From assembly GCF_900114775.1 (NCBI RefSeq), contig NZ_FOUE01000001.1, forward strand, positions 1,172,378-1,236,377: a DNA stretch of 64,000 nt, read 5' to 3'. Position 1 is the first letter of the stretch; the number at the start of each line of letters is the position of its first letter. The DNA comes from Marinobacter zhejiangensis (GTDB lineage: Bacteria; Pseudomonadota; Gammaproteobacteria; Pseudomonadales; Oleiphilaceae). The position numbers and the translations under genes were made by a program. Below, piece after piece: positions 1 to 9,265 of the stretch. Below the pieces are notes generated by a model. The model was not told where the DNA came from. It searched no databases and worked only from the letters and a program-made list of their open reading frames with translations.

Positions 1-183
1 CGCGGTGATCCAGCCTTTGCCTTCACCGCGTAGGAAGGGGGGCACCTTGTTTTCAACAGACGCCGTGCAGATGACTTTGGTGTCGCCAAATTCAACCAGG
101 ACAGAGCCTTCGGCGTGACGGGTGTAATGGCGGGTGATACGGATATCTCTCGGCTGTTCCGGGGTTCTTCCGCTAGGGCGCAT
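1..183 (-). CDS. rph: Ribonuclease PH, N-terminal part (runs off the window)
   Basis: The first 61 codons read from an ATG at 183 toward base 1 and begin [14 protein letters not shown], followed by [20 protein letters not shown], the typical opening of the phosphorolytic 3'-5' exoribonuclease RNase PH, which trims tRNA 3' ends using phosphate. The active-site part lies outside the window, so integrity cannot be judged. It is divergent from yicC with about 180 bp between the starts, the same arrangement as rph/yicC in many gammaproteobacteria. Confidence 0.93.
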   Translation of the reverse strand, partial: MRPSGRTPEQPRDIRITRHYTRHAEGSVLVEFGDTKVICTASVENKVPPFLRGEGKGWITA

Positions 184-365
184 AGTTAGTCCTGACGTGT
201 TACGGGGAGTCGAACGGGGGCCCGGCTCCTGATGATTGGATCGGTAAAAGAGCGGCAGTATACCACGCTGGTGGTTCGCTCGCGGTAGGTGGGATGCGGT
301 AGGGTAGAGCTGCCTGCTAGACTACAGGGATTACCTATCAAGCCAGCCAAATAACCGGAGTCGCC

Positions 366-1232
366 ATGATCAGAAGTATGACCGCGTTTTCCAGACAGGA
401 CGCCCAGGGGGAATGGGGAACTGTGACGTGCGAGATCCGGACGGTAAACCACCGCTACCTTGAACCGGCTTTCCGCCTGCCGGAGTCGCTCCGGGAGCTG
501 GAAAACCGTTTCCGTGAACTGATGCGGGCACGATTGAAACGGGGCAAGGTTGATGTTTCCCTGCGACTGCAGGCCGTCGACGTGACCAGTGAGCGCTTTG
601 ACATTAACCATCAGCTGGTGGCCGCGCTCAACGATGCCGCCAATCACATTAACCGGGTCCTGGATAATCCTGCCCATATCAATGCGTTGGATATTATGCG
701 TTGGCCGGGTGTGCTGGAAACCCCTGAGCAGGACTTCTCTCCGGTGCGAGAAGCCGCCCTGGAAGTGTTCGGGCGCGCCTTGACCGAGCTGGTTTCCGTC
801 CGGGAGCGGGAAGGCGAGCGACTGCGCCCCCTGTTTGACGAGCGGCTGGGAACGATGGCGGGTCTGGTGGCGGATGTTCGTGGCAAGATGCCGGACTTGT
901 TGGCGCAGCAGGAACGTCACCTGCGGGAGCGTTTTGAACATGCTCGGGTTGAGCTGGATCCGGACCGCCTCAGTCAGGAAATGGTGATGATGGCGCAGAA
1001 GTCGGACGTTGCCGAGGAGCTGGATCGCCTTGATGCCCATATCAAAGAGGTTACTGACACCCTGTCCGGTGACGACGCCATTGGTCGTCGGCTGGATTTC
1101 CTGATGCAGGAGCTGAACCGGGAAGCCAATACCCTCAGCAGCAAATCCATTGATGCCAGCGTTACCCGGGCGGCGGTGGATCTCAAGGTTCTGATCGAAC
1201 AGATGCGCGAGCAGGTTCAGAACATTGAGTAA
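366..1232 (+). CDS. yicC: YicC family endoribonuclease
   Basis: A 288-residue protein starting MIRSMTAFSRQD, the standard YicC N-terminus, with the conserved C-terminal DUF1732-type part near RRLDFLMQELNREANTLSSK. YicC proteins are cytoplasmic endoribonucleases implicated in small-RNA turnover in enterobacteria (family knowledge). The ATG at 366 is preceded by CCGGAG as ribosome binding site. It stands alone on the plus strand, 70 bp before gmk, and full length matches the family (about 287 residues). Confidence 0.93.
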   Translation: MIRSMTAFSRQDAQGEWGTVTCEIRTVNHRYLEPAFRLPESLRELENRFRELMRARLKRGKVDVSLRLQAVDVTSERFDINHQLVAALNDAANHINRVLDNPAHINALDIMRWPGVLETPEQDFSPVREAALEVFGRALTELVSVREREGERLRPLFDERLGTMAGLVADVRGKMPDLLAQQERHLRERFEHARVELDPDRLSQEMVMMAQKSDVAEELDRLDAHIKEVTDTLSGDDAIGRRLDFLMQELNREANTLSSKSIDASVTRAAVDLKVLIEQMREQVQNIE

Positions 1233-1258
1233 TGTGGCGGTCGTCGTGCCAAGCTCCG

Positions 1259-1264
1259 TATAAT
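1259..1264 (+). promoter_or_regulatory. Candidate -10 box for gmk
   Basis: TATAAT lies 40 bp upstream of the gmk start, in the short gap after yicC. I see no good -35 hexamer at 16-18 bp, so this is only a candidate for an independent gmk promoter. Confidence 0.3.
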
Positions 1265-1300
1265 GGCGCGCTTTCCATTGTCGCCCTTGGAGCAGTTTAA

Positions 1301-1930
<630 letters not shown>

Positions 1931-2067
1931 CTAAATAGCGAGCCGGGTTGTATACAAATTGATCCGACGCCAGTAAACTACGCGGTCTGCCAAAAGACAT
2001 GCCCGCCGGAGGGGTTGCCGGCCGGCCATGAGAGCAACCGTTACCAAGATCACAGCCGGGGAGAATT

Positions 2068-2280
2068 ATGGCTCGAGTTACCGTTGAAGATTGCCTGGAA
2101 CATGTAGAAAACCGTTTTCAGCTGGTTATGCTGGCCACCAAGCGTGCCCGACAGATCGCCACCAAGGGACACGAGCCCATGGTGCCGGAAGAAAACGACA
2201 AGCCGACTGTTCTGGCGCTGCGTGAAATTGCCGAAGGCAAGGTAAGCCGCGATCTGCTGTTGGAAGAAGACGAAGACTAA
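2068..2280 (+). CDS. rpoZ: RNA polymerase omega subunit
   Basis: A 70-residue protein, [20 protein letters not shown] then [11 protein letters not shown], the conserved omega fold that chaperones the beta-prime subunit and contributes to one ppGpp binding site on RNA polymerase (family knowledge). The acidic tail LLEEDED is typical though the protein is shorter than E. coli omega (91 residues). GGGGAG sits 6 nt before the ATG. It lies between gmk and spoT; three stem-loops follow before spoT. Confidence 0.95.
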   Translation: MARVTVEDCLEHVENRFQLVMLATKRARQIATKGHEPMVPEENDKPTVLALREIAEGKVSRDLLLEEDED

Positions 2281-2288
2281 ATCGTCGC

Positions 2289-2364
2289 AATGCTCCCGAT
2301 GGGGCATTGAAAATTGTTCACACGGTTTTATAGTGTCTTAATAGGGGGCGCTAGTGAGTGCCCC
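2289..2364 (+). other. Two stem-loops in the rpoZ-spoT gap
   Basis: Bases 2289-2296 (AATGCTCC) pair with 2301-2308 (GGGGCATT) around a CGAT loop, and 2345-2352 (GGGGCGCT) pair with 2357-2364 (AGTGCCCC) around an AGTG loop. Neither has a strong U tail. Together with the terminator that follows they put three hairpins into the 170 nt ahead of spoT, which could modulate readthrough from rpoZ. Function is inference. Confidence 0.45.
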
Positions 2365-2388
2365 AACCGTTGATGAACATCTGAAGGA

Positions 2389-2414
2389 CCCGGATGTATG
2401 CATCCGGGTTTTTT
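2389..2414 (+). terminator. Intrinsic terminator between rpoZ and spoT
   Basis: CCCGGATG (2389-2396) and CATCCGGG (2401-2408) form a perfect 8-bp stem with the tetraloop TATG, followed by TTTTTT. This is a canonical Rho-independent terminator on the plus strand. The loop contains an ATG in frame with spoT, which a gene caller could mistake for its start. Confidence 0.85.
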
Positions 2415-2451
2415 CGTTTATCAGATCGCAGAACGCTATTGTGGAGGCGCG

Positions 2452-4602
2452 GTGTCAGCAGAGCCTACGGTTGAAGAGCTGTCGAATGTATTGAGCAGCT
2501 ACCTGGATACCAGTCGCATCAATCAGGTGCGGCGGGCGTACTATTATGCTGAACAGGCCCATGAGGGCCAGCGACGACGCAGCGGCGAACCCTACGTGAC
2601 CCACCCCCTGGCGGTGGCTTTTATCCTTGCCGACCTCAAGCTGGACCATCAGAGTCTGATGGCGGCGATGCTGCATGATGTCATTGAAGACACCGGTATT
2701 CCCAAGGAAGCGCTGTCGGAGCAGTTCGGCGAATCCGTCGCTGATCTGGTGGATGGTGTCAGCAAGCTTACTCAAATCGAATTCCGTTCCCGTGCGGAGG
2801 CCCAGGCCGAGAACTTCCAGAAAATGACCCTGGCGATGGCTCGGGATATTCGGGTGATCCTGGTCAAGCTGGCGGACCGCCTGCATAACATGCGGACCCT
2901 TGGGCCACTGCCGTTTGCCAAGCGCCAGCGCATAGCCACTGAAACCCTGGATATATATGCACCGATTGCCAATCGGCTGGGTATGCATTCGGTGTGTACC
3001 GAGCTGGAAGACCTGGGGTTTGCCTCGCTTTACCCCATGCGCTCCCGCTACATTTCCCAGGCGGTGGCCAAGCTTCGTGGCAGCCACCAGGAAATCATCC
3101 ACGAGATTCGCGGAAGGTTGGCAGAAAAACTGGCGGAACGGGGGCTCCCGGGACGGATCATCGGGCGCGAGAAGCACCTGAACAGCATCTACAACAAGAT
3201 GAAGTTCAAGCAGAAATCCTTCCATGAAATCATGGATGTCTATGCGTTCCGCATCATCACCGATACGGAAGACGACTGCTACCGCATTCTCGGGGCTGTG
3301 CACAGCCTCTATAAACCACTGCCCGGGCGCTTCAAAGACTACATTGCCATGCCCAAGGCGAACGGTTACCAGAGCCTTCACACCACGCTGTTTGGCATGC
3401 ACGTCAACATCGAGATCCAGATCCGCACCGAGGAAATGGAACACATCGCCAACAACGGTATTGCGGCGCACTGGATGTACAAAAACGACCAGTCGAACAT
3501 CGCCAGTGTGAATCAAAAACGGGTGGACCGTTGGGTGCAGGGCCTGATGGAGATGCGGGAGCGGGCGGATGATTCGCTGGAGTTTATTGAACACGTCAAG
3601 GTTGACCTGTTCCCGGATGAGATTTACGTGTTTACGCCAAAAGGCAAAATCATGGAACTCCCCAGTGGGGCGACTCCAATTGATTTTGCCTACGCCATCC
3701 ATACCGACATCGGTAATGCCTGCGTTGCCTGTCGTATCAACCGGAACCTCGGGTCTCTGAGTCAGCCGTTGCAAAGCGGTCAGACGGTTGAAGTCATTAC
3801 CGCGCCGGGTGCGAGGCCAAATCCGGCCTGGCTTAGTTTCGTGGTGACGGGCAAAGCCCGCAGCAGTATCCGGCACGTGCTGAAACATCAGAAACACGCC
3901 GAATCCCTGGAGCTTGGGCGAACGTTGTTGAAGAAGTCACTGAATGGTTTTGGGCAGAAACTTTCCCAAATCAGTGAAGCGCAGGTTGCGGCCGTTGTGA
4001 AACACAATCAGGTCCATAGTCTGGATGACCTGCTCAGTGAAATCGGCTTGGGCAACCGCATGGCCTACCTGATCGCCCGCCAGTTAGCGACCGGTGGTGT
4101 CAGTGATGAACCGCCGATGGAGGCCGGCCTGGAAAAAAGTGATGACGGCCAAGGCCGGGCGTCGGTCACGATTCGTGGCACCGAAGGGTTGTTGGTCAAG
4201 TTTGCGTCTTGCTGCAAGCCGATACCCGGAGATCCGGTGGTCGGTTTGATGGATTCAGGCCATGGCCTGGTTATCCACTCCGATACCTGCTCGCGATTGC
4301 CGGAAGACCGTGAATCCCGCGCTCGTCTCACTCACCTGAAGTGGGCCAAGGACATTACCGATGAGTTTTCGGTGGAACTTCGGGTTGAGATGGAGCGCCA
4401 GCGTGGGGTGATCGCCGAGATTGCCGGTGCGGTGGCAATGGCGGACGGCAACATTGAGCGCATCAATGTTGAGGAACAGAATGCCCGCTTCGGTGTCGTG
4501 AGCCTGGTTGTTCACGTGAATGGCCGGCGCCATCTGGCCCGGGTTATGCGGCGGGTCAAGAATATCCGTGCCGTTACCCACATCAGTCGGGTCAGGCACT
4601 AA
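2452..4602 (+). CDS. spoT: Bifunctional (p)ppGpp synthetase/hydrolase
   Basis: A 716-residue SpoT when started at GTG 2452, chosen because GGAGG lies 6 nt upstream and because the in-frame ATG at 2398 is in the loop of a terminator. N-terminal HD hydrolase domain with H51, H75-D76 and E79-D80 (LHDVIEDTG); synthetase domain with GRFKDYIAMPKANGYQSLH near residues 293-311; TGS domain starting near residue 387; C-terminal Zn-finger-like region with two adjacent Cys (ASCCKPIPGDP); and a terminal ACT domain. Intact HD motifs imply active hydrolase. It makes and destroys the stringent alarmone in the cytoplasm. ridA follows 90 bp downstream. Confidence 0.95.
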   Translation: MSAEPTVEELSNVLSSYLDTSRINQVRRAYYYAEQAHEGQRRRSGEPYVTHPLAVAFILADLKLDHQSLMAAMLHDVIEDTGIPKEALSEQFGESVADLVDGVSKLTQIEFRSRAEAQAENFQKMTLAMARDIRVILVKLADRLHNMRTLGPLPFAKRQRIATETLDIYAPIANRLGMHSVCTELEDLGFASLYPMRSRYISQAVAKLRGSHQEIIHEIRGRLAEKLAERGLPGRIIGREKHLNSIYNKMKFKQKSFHEIMDVYAFRIITDTEDDCYRILGAVHSLYKPLPGRFKDYIAMPKANGYQSLHTTLFGMHVNIEIQIRTEEMEHIANNGIAAHWMYKNDQSNIASVNQKRVDRWVQGLMEMRERADDSLEFIEHVKVDLFPDEIYVFTPKGKIMELPSGATPIDFAYAIHTDIGNACVACRINRNLGSLSQPLQSGQTVEVITAPGARPNPAWLSFVVTGKARSSIRHVLKHQKHAESLELGRTLLKKSLNGFGQKLSQISEAQVAAVVKHNQVHSLDDLLSEIGLGNRMAYLIARQLATGGVSDEPPMEAGLEKSDDGQGRASVTIRGTEGLLVKFASCCKPIPGDPVVGLMDSGHGLVIHSDTCSRLPEDRESRARLTHLKWAKDITDEFSVELRVEMERQRGVIAEIAGAVAMADGNIERINVEEQNARFGVVSLVVHVNGRRHLARVMRRVKNIRAVTHISRVRH

Positions 4603-4692
4603 CATCGAGTCGCCGGTCCCCCTGTATTGGCTGGTTGACAGCGCTCAGTGGCAGGGTGAGGATGGCGGTTTTCCTTAAGGAAGGTGAAAGCC

Positions 4693-5079
4693 ATGAGCAA
4701 TAAATCAGTGATCCAGACCGAGAAAGCCCCGCAGGCTATCGGTACCTACTCCCAAGCTGTCAAAGCCGGTGATACGGTGTACCTGTCTGGTCAGATTCCT
4801 CTGGTTCCGGAGACCATGGAAGTGGTCGGCGGTGACTTCGCGGCCAAGACCCGCCAGGTCTTCGACAATCTGCAAGCTGTCTGTGAAGCGGCTGGCGGTA
4901 GTCTGCAGGACATCGTCAAACTGAACATCTACATGACCGACTTGGCGAATTTCGCCACCGTCAACGAGGTCATGGCGACCTATTTCCAGGAGCCTTACCC
5001 GGCGCGTGCGGCCATTGGTGTCGCATCCCTGCCCAAGGGTGTGCCAGTCGAAATGGACGCGGTGATGGTATTGAGCTGA
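4693..5079 (+). CDS. ridA: RidA family enamine/imine deaminase
   Basis: A 128-residue YjgF/YER057c/UK114 protein. It hydrolyses reactive enamine/imine intermediates such as 2-aminoacrylate released by PLP enzymes. Visible signatures are [20 protein letters not shown] near the N-terminus and [14 protein letters not shown] near the C-terminus, which carries the conserved arginine that binds the carboxylate. I chose ATG 4693 over the in-frame GTG 4684 because TTAAGGAAGG lies at the right distance for the ATG. It follows spoT, as I remember from Pseudomonas. Confidence 0.93.
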   Translation: MSNKSVIQTEKAPQAIGTYSQAVKAGDTVYLSGQIPLVPETMEVVGGDFAAKTRQVFDNLQAVCEAAGGSLQDIVKLNIYMTDLANFATVNEVMATYFQEPYPARAAIGVASLPKGVPVEMDAVMVLS

Positions 5080-5122
5080 GGCTTCTGGCGGCGAGCCTTC
5101 ATGGCGCGCCGCCGCATCGCAA

Positions 5123-5147
5123 CCCGGTAGCCGCCATGGCGGCCGGG
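5123..5147. other. GC-rich dyad between convergent ridA and SDR gene
   Basis: CCCGG-TA-GCCGCC-AT-GGCGGC-CGGG folds into a strong stem in the gap where two genes converge. It lacks a U run on either strand, so it is at best a weak or Rho-assisted terminator. Confidence 0.35.
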
Positions 5148-5148
5148 C

Positions 5149-6027
5149 CTAGTCTGATGCCCGGTTACGGGTAATCATGTCGCCATAGCCGGCCCTGAAA
5201 TCCGGGTAACGGAATTGAAAACCGCTGGCCAGCAACCGCTGGTTACTGCAACGCTTGCTGCCTGCACGCCCACCTGTACGGGCACCTTCCACCGGGTTTG
5301 CGCACGGGGTCTGGGTACGAACCCAGCTGACCACCTCATCAAGCCGCACCGGTTCGCAGTCGCTGACAATATAGGTCTCGTCGATGGTCTGTCCGGCCAG
5401 GGCCTGGGCTAACAGGTAGGCAACGGCGTCGGCGGCATCCGCTTCATGAATCCGGTTGCTGTAGGGTGCCGGTGTCGACGGGTTCATCCGACCTTCCTGC
5501 ACCTCGGTGAGGAACCGCTGCCGGCTTGGGCCATAGATGCCGCTGAAACGAACGATCAGGGCGGGAATGCCGCTGTCCCGTGCGATCTGCTCTCCTTCCA
5601 GAATGCGTTGTCCGGTCGCCCGTAACGGGTGGGCGGGGCTGTCCTCGGTCACCCAGCTATCGTCGTCTTGATGATAGACACTGGTGCTGCTGATAAACAC
5701 CAGTCGTTTAGGTGTACTGCCCGACAGTGATCCCAACAGGTTCTGTAGCCCGTGAACGTAGGCATTGGCATAGCCTTCATCGTCATACTGGCTGGGTGTC
5801 AGGCAGTAGACAATGGCATCCAGATTGGCCGGTACCCGTTCTTTCAGGTGCTGAGGCTGTAGCAGGTCAGCGGCAATTGGCTGAACCCCCTGCGGGATCG
5901 TGTTGGTGCTTCTCTTCAGGCCAAAGACTTCGGCACTGGCTGACAGGCGCCGAGCAATCTCACCGCCCAATGCGCCACAGCCGGCCACAAGGATACGGGG
6001 CCGAGCGTTGCGTTCTTTGATTGCCAT
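5149..6027 (-). CDS. NAD-dependent epimerase/dehydratase (SDR) family protein
   Basis: About 292 residues with an N-terminal Rossmann glycine motif (ILVAGCGALGGEIARRL) and a central RLVFISSTSVYHQDDDSWV segment in which the Tyr of the SDR active site sits in SVYHQ without the usual following YxxxK, so catalysis may be altered. It resembles the YeeZ-type atypical SDR group. Substrate unknown. Start: ATG 6027 was chosen; AAGGA ends 12 nt upstream, and a TTG at 6033 with spacing 6 is a real alternative. It is divergent from oxyR with only about 60 bp between starts. Confidence 0.8.
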   Translation of the reverse strand: MAIKERNARPRILVAGCGALGGEIARRLSASAEVFGLKRSTNTIPQGVQPIAADLLQPQHLKERVPANLDAIVYCLTPSQYDDEGYANAYVHGLQNLLGSLSGSTPKRLVFISSTSVYHQDDDSWVTEDSPAHPLRATGQRILEGEQIARDSGIPALIVRFSGIYGPSRQRFLTEVQEGRMNPSTPAPYSNRIHEADAADAVAYLLAQALAGQTIDETYIVSDCEPVRLDEVVSWVRTQTPCANPVEGARTGGRAGSKRCSNQRLLASGFQFRYPDFRAGYGDMITRNRASD

Positions 6028-6088
6028 AGTCAATTTCAATCCTTATGCTTAATCTCATAAATTCGTAGAAGTCTGACCGGAGCAGTCC

Positions 6089-7051
6089 ATGACCCTCACC
6101 GAGTTACGATACGTCGTTACCCTGGCCCGTGAAAAACATTTTGGCCGTGCTGCCGAACGTTGTCACGTCAGTCAGCCCACCCTCAGTGTGGCGGTGAAGA
6201 AACTGGAGGAGGAGCTGGGCATCCCGCTGTTTGAACGCAGCAAAAGCAGCATTCGGGTCACCGAGACCGGGGTGCGCATTATCGAGCAGGCCCAGCGGGT
6301 ACTGGACCAGGTTGGGGTCATCCGGGATATGGCCCAGGATGGCAAGAACCAGCTTAATTCGCCATTGAAAGTAGGGGCGATCTACACCATTGGGCCCTAC
6401 CTGTTCCCGCACCTGTTGCCAGAGCTGAGACGGGCGGCCCCCGACATGCCGCTGTATATCGAGGAGAACTATACCGCCAACCTGCGCCAGAAGCTGCGTC
6501 ATTCTGAGCTGGATGCCATTATTGTTGCGCTGCCCTTCGAAGAGCCGGAAGTGGTGACCCTGCCACTCTACGATGAGCCTTTTGTCGTTCTTTTGCCGGC
6601 GGATCACCCCCTGGCAAAAAAGGAGGCGTTGAACGCCGAGGAATTGGCCCGGGAACAGCTGCTCTTGCTGGGCCCCGGTCACTGTTTCCGCGACCAGGTG
6701 CTGGAGTCGTGCCCGCCGCTGGTGGAAACCGTGACCGCCAAAGCGGGCGGAGGTGATGCGCCGGCGCTGGTTACCGAGGGCAGTTCCCTGGAAACCATTC
6801 GCCATATGGTGGCGTCCGGGTTGGGGATCACCATCCTGCCGCTGTCGGCAGCGGCTTCAATGCAATATCGTAATGAACTCCTGACTACCCGCCCATTTGT
6901 CGCGCCGGTACCATTCAGAACCGTTGCCTTGGCCTGGCGGGTCACCTTCCCCCGGCCCAAAGCGATCGACATGCTGCGGTTGGCCGCCAGCCAGTGCCGG
7001 GTTATGGACCGGGCGCGGCAGGAAGCTGTTGACGCCGGGCTGAGTGTCTGA
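6089..7051 (+). CDS. oxyR: LysR-type hydrogen peroxide sensor OxyR
   Basis: A 320-residue LysR regulator: N-terminal winged helix-turn-helix (residues 1-60, FGRAAERCHVSQPTLSVAVK) and a periplasmic-binding-protein-like sensor domain. The peroxide-sensing cysteines are C199 (GPGHCFRDQ) and C208 (LESCPP), the same numbers and context as in E. coli OxyR, where they form the disulfide that activates transcription of catalase and peroxidase genes. It is followed after 7 nt by recG, matching the oxyR-recG operon described in P. aeruginosa. Identification is strong. Confidence 0.95.
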   Translation: MTLTELRYVVTLAREKHFGRAAERCHVSQPTLSVAVKKLEEELGIPLFERSKSSIRVTETGVRIIEQAQRVLDQVGVIRDMAQDGKNQLNSPLKVGAIYTIGPYLFPHLLPELRRAAPDMPLYIEENYTANLRQKLRHSELDAIIVALPFEEPEVVTLPLYDEPFVVLLPADHPLAKKEALNAEELAREQLLLLGPGHCFRDQVLESCPPLVETVTAKAGGGDAPALVTEGSSLETIRHMVASGLGITILPLSAAASMQYRNELLTTRPFVAPVPFRTVALAWRVTFPRPKAIDMLRLAASQCRVMDRARQEAVDAGLSV

Positions 7052-7058
7052 GGCTACC

Positions 7059-9134
7059 ATGACGGCGCTGGAGGATATCCAGGTAACAGTTCTCAAGGGA
7101 GTGGGGAATTCTCTGGCCGAGAAGCTGGCCAGGCTTGGTATCCACTCCTTGCAGGACCTGTTGTTCCACTTACCGCATCGGTACGAAGACCGGACTCGTG
7201 TCATCCCCATGGGAAGCCTGAGGGTGGGTGACGTGGGCGTGGTCGAAGGCGAGGTCGTCAAGAACGATGTGGTGATGGGGCGCCGACGCAGTATGCAGGT
7301 GACCCTGCGGGACGAGACCGGGTTCCTGGTACTACGCTTCTTTCATTTCAATGCCGCCCAGAAGTCCCAGCTGGCGGTGGGCGCGAGGGTGCGTTGTTAC
7401 GGTGAGGTGCGTGCCGGTCGAGCCGGCTACGAGATTTACCATCCTGAGTATGATGTAAACCCCGAACCGATGGTGACGCAGGACAGTGCTACGCTGACGC
7501 CAGTCTACCCGTTGACGGAAGGTATCCAGCAGCCGCGTGTTCGCAGCCTGTGCCGTCAGGCACTGACGTACCTCCAGCGTTACCCCATTCGTGAACTATT
7601 GCCTTCGACTATCCTGACGGACTACCAGTTGCCGGACATTTCCGCCGCGGTTGCGTTGGTGCATGCGCCACCGGCCAGTGCTAACGTTCCCCAGCTGGTT
7701 GCAGGCAAGCACCCTGCGCAGCAGCGTCTGGTGATGGAAGAACTGCTGGCCCATCAACTCAGCCTTCTGCAAGTGCGTCAACAGATCCAGCAACGCCAGG
7801 CGTTGGCGCTGTTGCCCCAAGGTGACCTGGCGGAGCGGTTTATCGAGAATCTGCCGTTCAGTCTGACGGGCGCGCAGCGCCAGGTATTGGCGGATATACG
7901 CCAGGATCTGAGTCAGCCTCTGCCGATGTTGCGGCTGGTGCAGGGGGACGTTGGTTCTGGGAAGACCGTGGTTGCCGCGTTGTCCGCACTCCAGGCCATC
8001 TCATCCGGCGCTCAGGTGGCGTTGATGGCACCGACGGAAATTCTGGCCGAACAGCATTACACAAGTTTTTGCCAATGGCTGGAGCCCCTGGGCATCCAGA
8101 CGGCCTGGCTGTCCGGCAAGGTCAAAGGAAAAGCCCGGACGGAAGCCTTGGCCCGGGTGGCCAGTGGCGAGGCGGCTATCGCGATTGGTACTCACGCCCT
8201 GTTCCAGCAGGACGTTCTGTTCGACCGGCTGGCACTGGTGATCGTTGATGAACAACATCGTTTTGGTGTACATCAGCGGCTGGCGCTGCGTGAAAAAGGG
8301 GTGGCCGGTACCATGGCCCCTCACCAGCTGATCATGACTGCCACGCCGATTCCACGAACGTTGGCGATGAGTGCATACGCGGACCTGGATACCTCGGTGA
8401 TCGATGAGTTGCCCCCCGGGCGCAAACCGATTGAGACCATCGCGGTGCCGGACAGTCGTCGTGATGATGTGATTGAGCGGGTCCGTCAGGCCTGTGAACA
8501 AGGGCGTCAGGCCTATTGGGTCTGTACGCTGATTGAAGAGTCAGAGGCCTTGCAGTGCCAGGCAGCGGAGGTGACTGAGCAGGAGTTACGGGAACGACTG
8601 CCGGGGTTGCGGGTTGGGCTTGTCCATGGACGCCTCAAGGCGACCGACAAAGCCGCCGTGATGGCCTCGTTCAAGAGTGGCGAGCTGGACCTGCTGGTGG
8701 CGACAACGGTCATTGAGGTCGGTGTGGATGTGCCTAACGCGTCCCTGATCATTATCGAGAACCCGGAACGCCTGGGGCTGGCCCAGTTGCACCAGCTCCG
8801 TGGCCGGGTGGGCCGTGGGCATGAAGCGAGCTATTGTGTGCTGATGTACCACCCCCCGCTGTCGCAAAATGGCAAGGCCCGGTTGCAGGTCCTGCGGGAC
8901 AGCCAGGACGGCTTCGTCATTGCGGAAAAAGATTTGGAAATCCGTGGCCCTGGCGAGGTGCTCGGTACCCGCCAGACCGGTCTGATGCAGTTCCGGCTGG
9001 CGGAGTTTGAGCGCGACAAGGCGTGGATTGAAGTGGTCCGGGAGCTGGCACCTGGGGTGCTGGCGGATGCCGGGCGGACTGAGGGGCTGGTCCGTCGGTG
9101 GCTCGGGCAGCGCACCCAGTACGGGGATGTGTAA
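7059..9134 (+). CDS. recG: ATP-dependent DNA helicase RecG
   Basis: A 691-residue branch-migration helicase that remodels stalled forks and Holliday junctions. An N-terminal wedge/OB domain (LLFHLPHRYEDRTRVIP) precedes the helicase core with Walker A GDVGSGKT, motif II DEQH in VIVDEQHRFG, motif III TATPIPRT, and motif VI region QLRGRVGRG. The ATG at 7059 was chosen over the GTG at 7044 because TGAGG, overlapping the oxyR stop, lies 5 nt upstream. Co-transcription with oxyR is likely, which would tie fork repair to peroxide stress. Confidence 0.95.
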   Translation: MTALEDIQVTVLKGVGNSLAEKLARLGIHSLQDLLFHLPHRYEDRTRVIPMGSLRVGDVGVVEGEVVKNDVVMGRRRSMQVTLRDETGFLVLRFFHFNAAQKSQLAVGARVRCYGEVRAGRAGYEIYHPEYDVNPEPMVTQDSATLTPVYPLTEGIQQPRVRSLCRQALTYLQRYPIRELLPSTILTDYQLPDISAAVALVHAPPASANVPQLVAGKHPAQQRLVMEELLAHQLSLLQVRQQIQQRQALALLPQGDLAERFIENLPFSLTGAQRQVLADIRQDLSQPLPMLRLVQGDVGSGKTVVAALSALQAISSGAQVALMAPTEILAEQHYTSFCQWLEPLGIQTAWLSGKVKGKARTEALARVASGEAAIAIGTHALFQQDVLFDRLALVIVDEQHRFGVHQRLALREKGVAGTMAPHQLIMTATPIPRTLAMSAYADLDTSVIDELPPGRKPIETIAVPDSRRDDVIERVRQACEQGRQAYWVCTLIEESEALQCQAAEVTEQELRERLPGLRVGLVHGRLKATDKAAVMASFKSGELDLLVATTVIEVGVDVPNASLIIIENPERLGLAQLHQLRGRVGRGHEASYCVLMYHPPLSQNGKARLQVLRDSQDGFVIAEKDLEIRGPGEVLGTRQTGLMQFRLAEFERDKAWIEVVRELAPGVLADAGRTEGLVRRWLGQRTQYGDV

Positions 9135-9265
9135 GCGAATCCAATTAACAACGTTCAGACTGTGCTTGGTGTTGGCAGCAATCGCAACTGCTAGTTAGCG
9201 CGGCTCTGTAGAACAAAAAGTCAGCCATGAAGCGAGCGGGTTGACCAGAGATACAGGGGCGAATC

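Noticed and set aside
2455..3897. A 480-codon ORF antisense to spoT
   Set aside because: It is a shadow of the spoT codon pattern; spoT has all expected domains.
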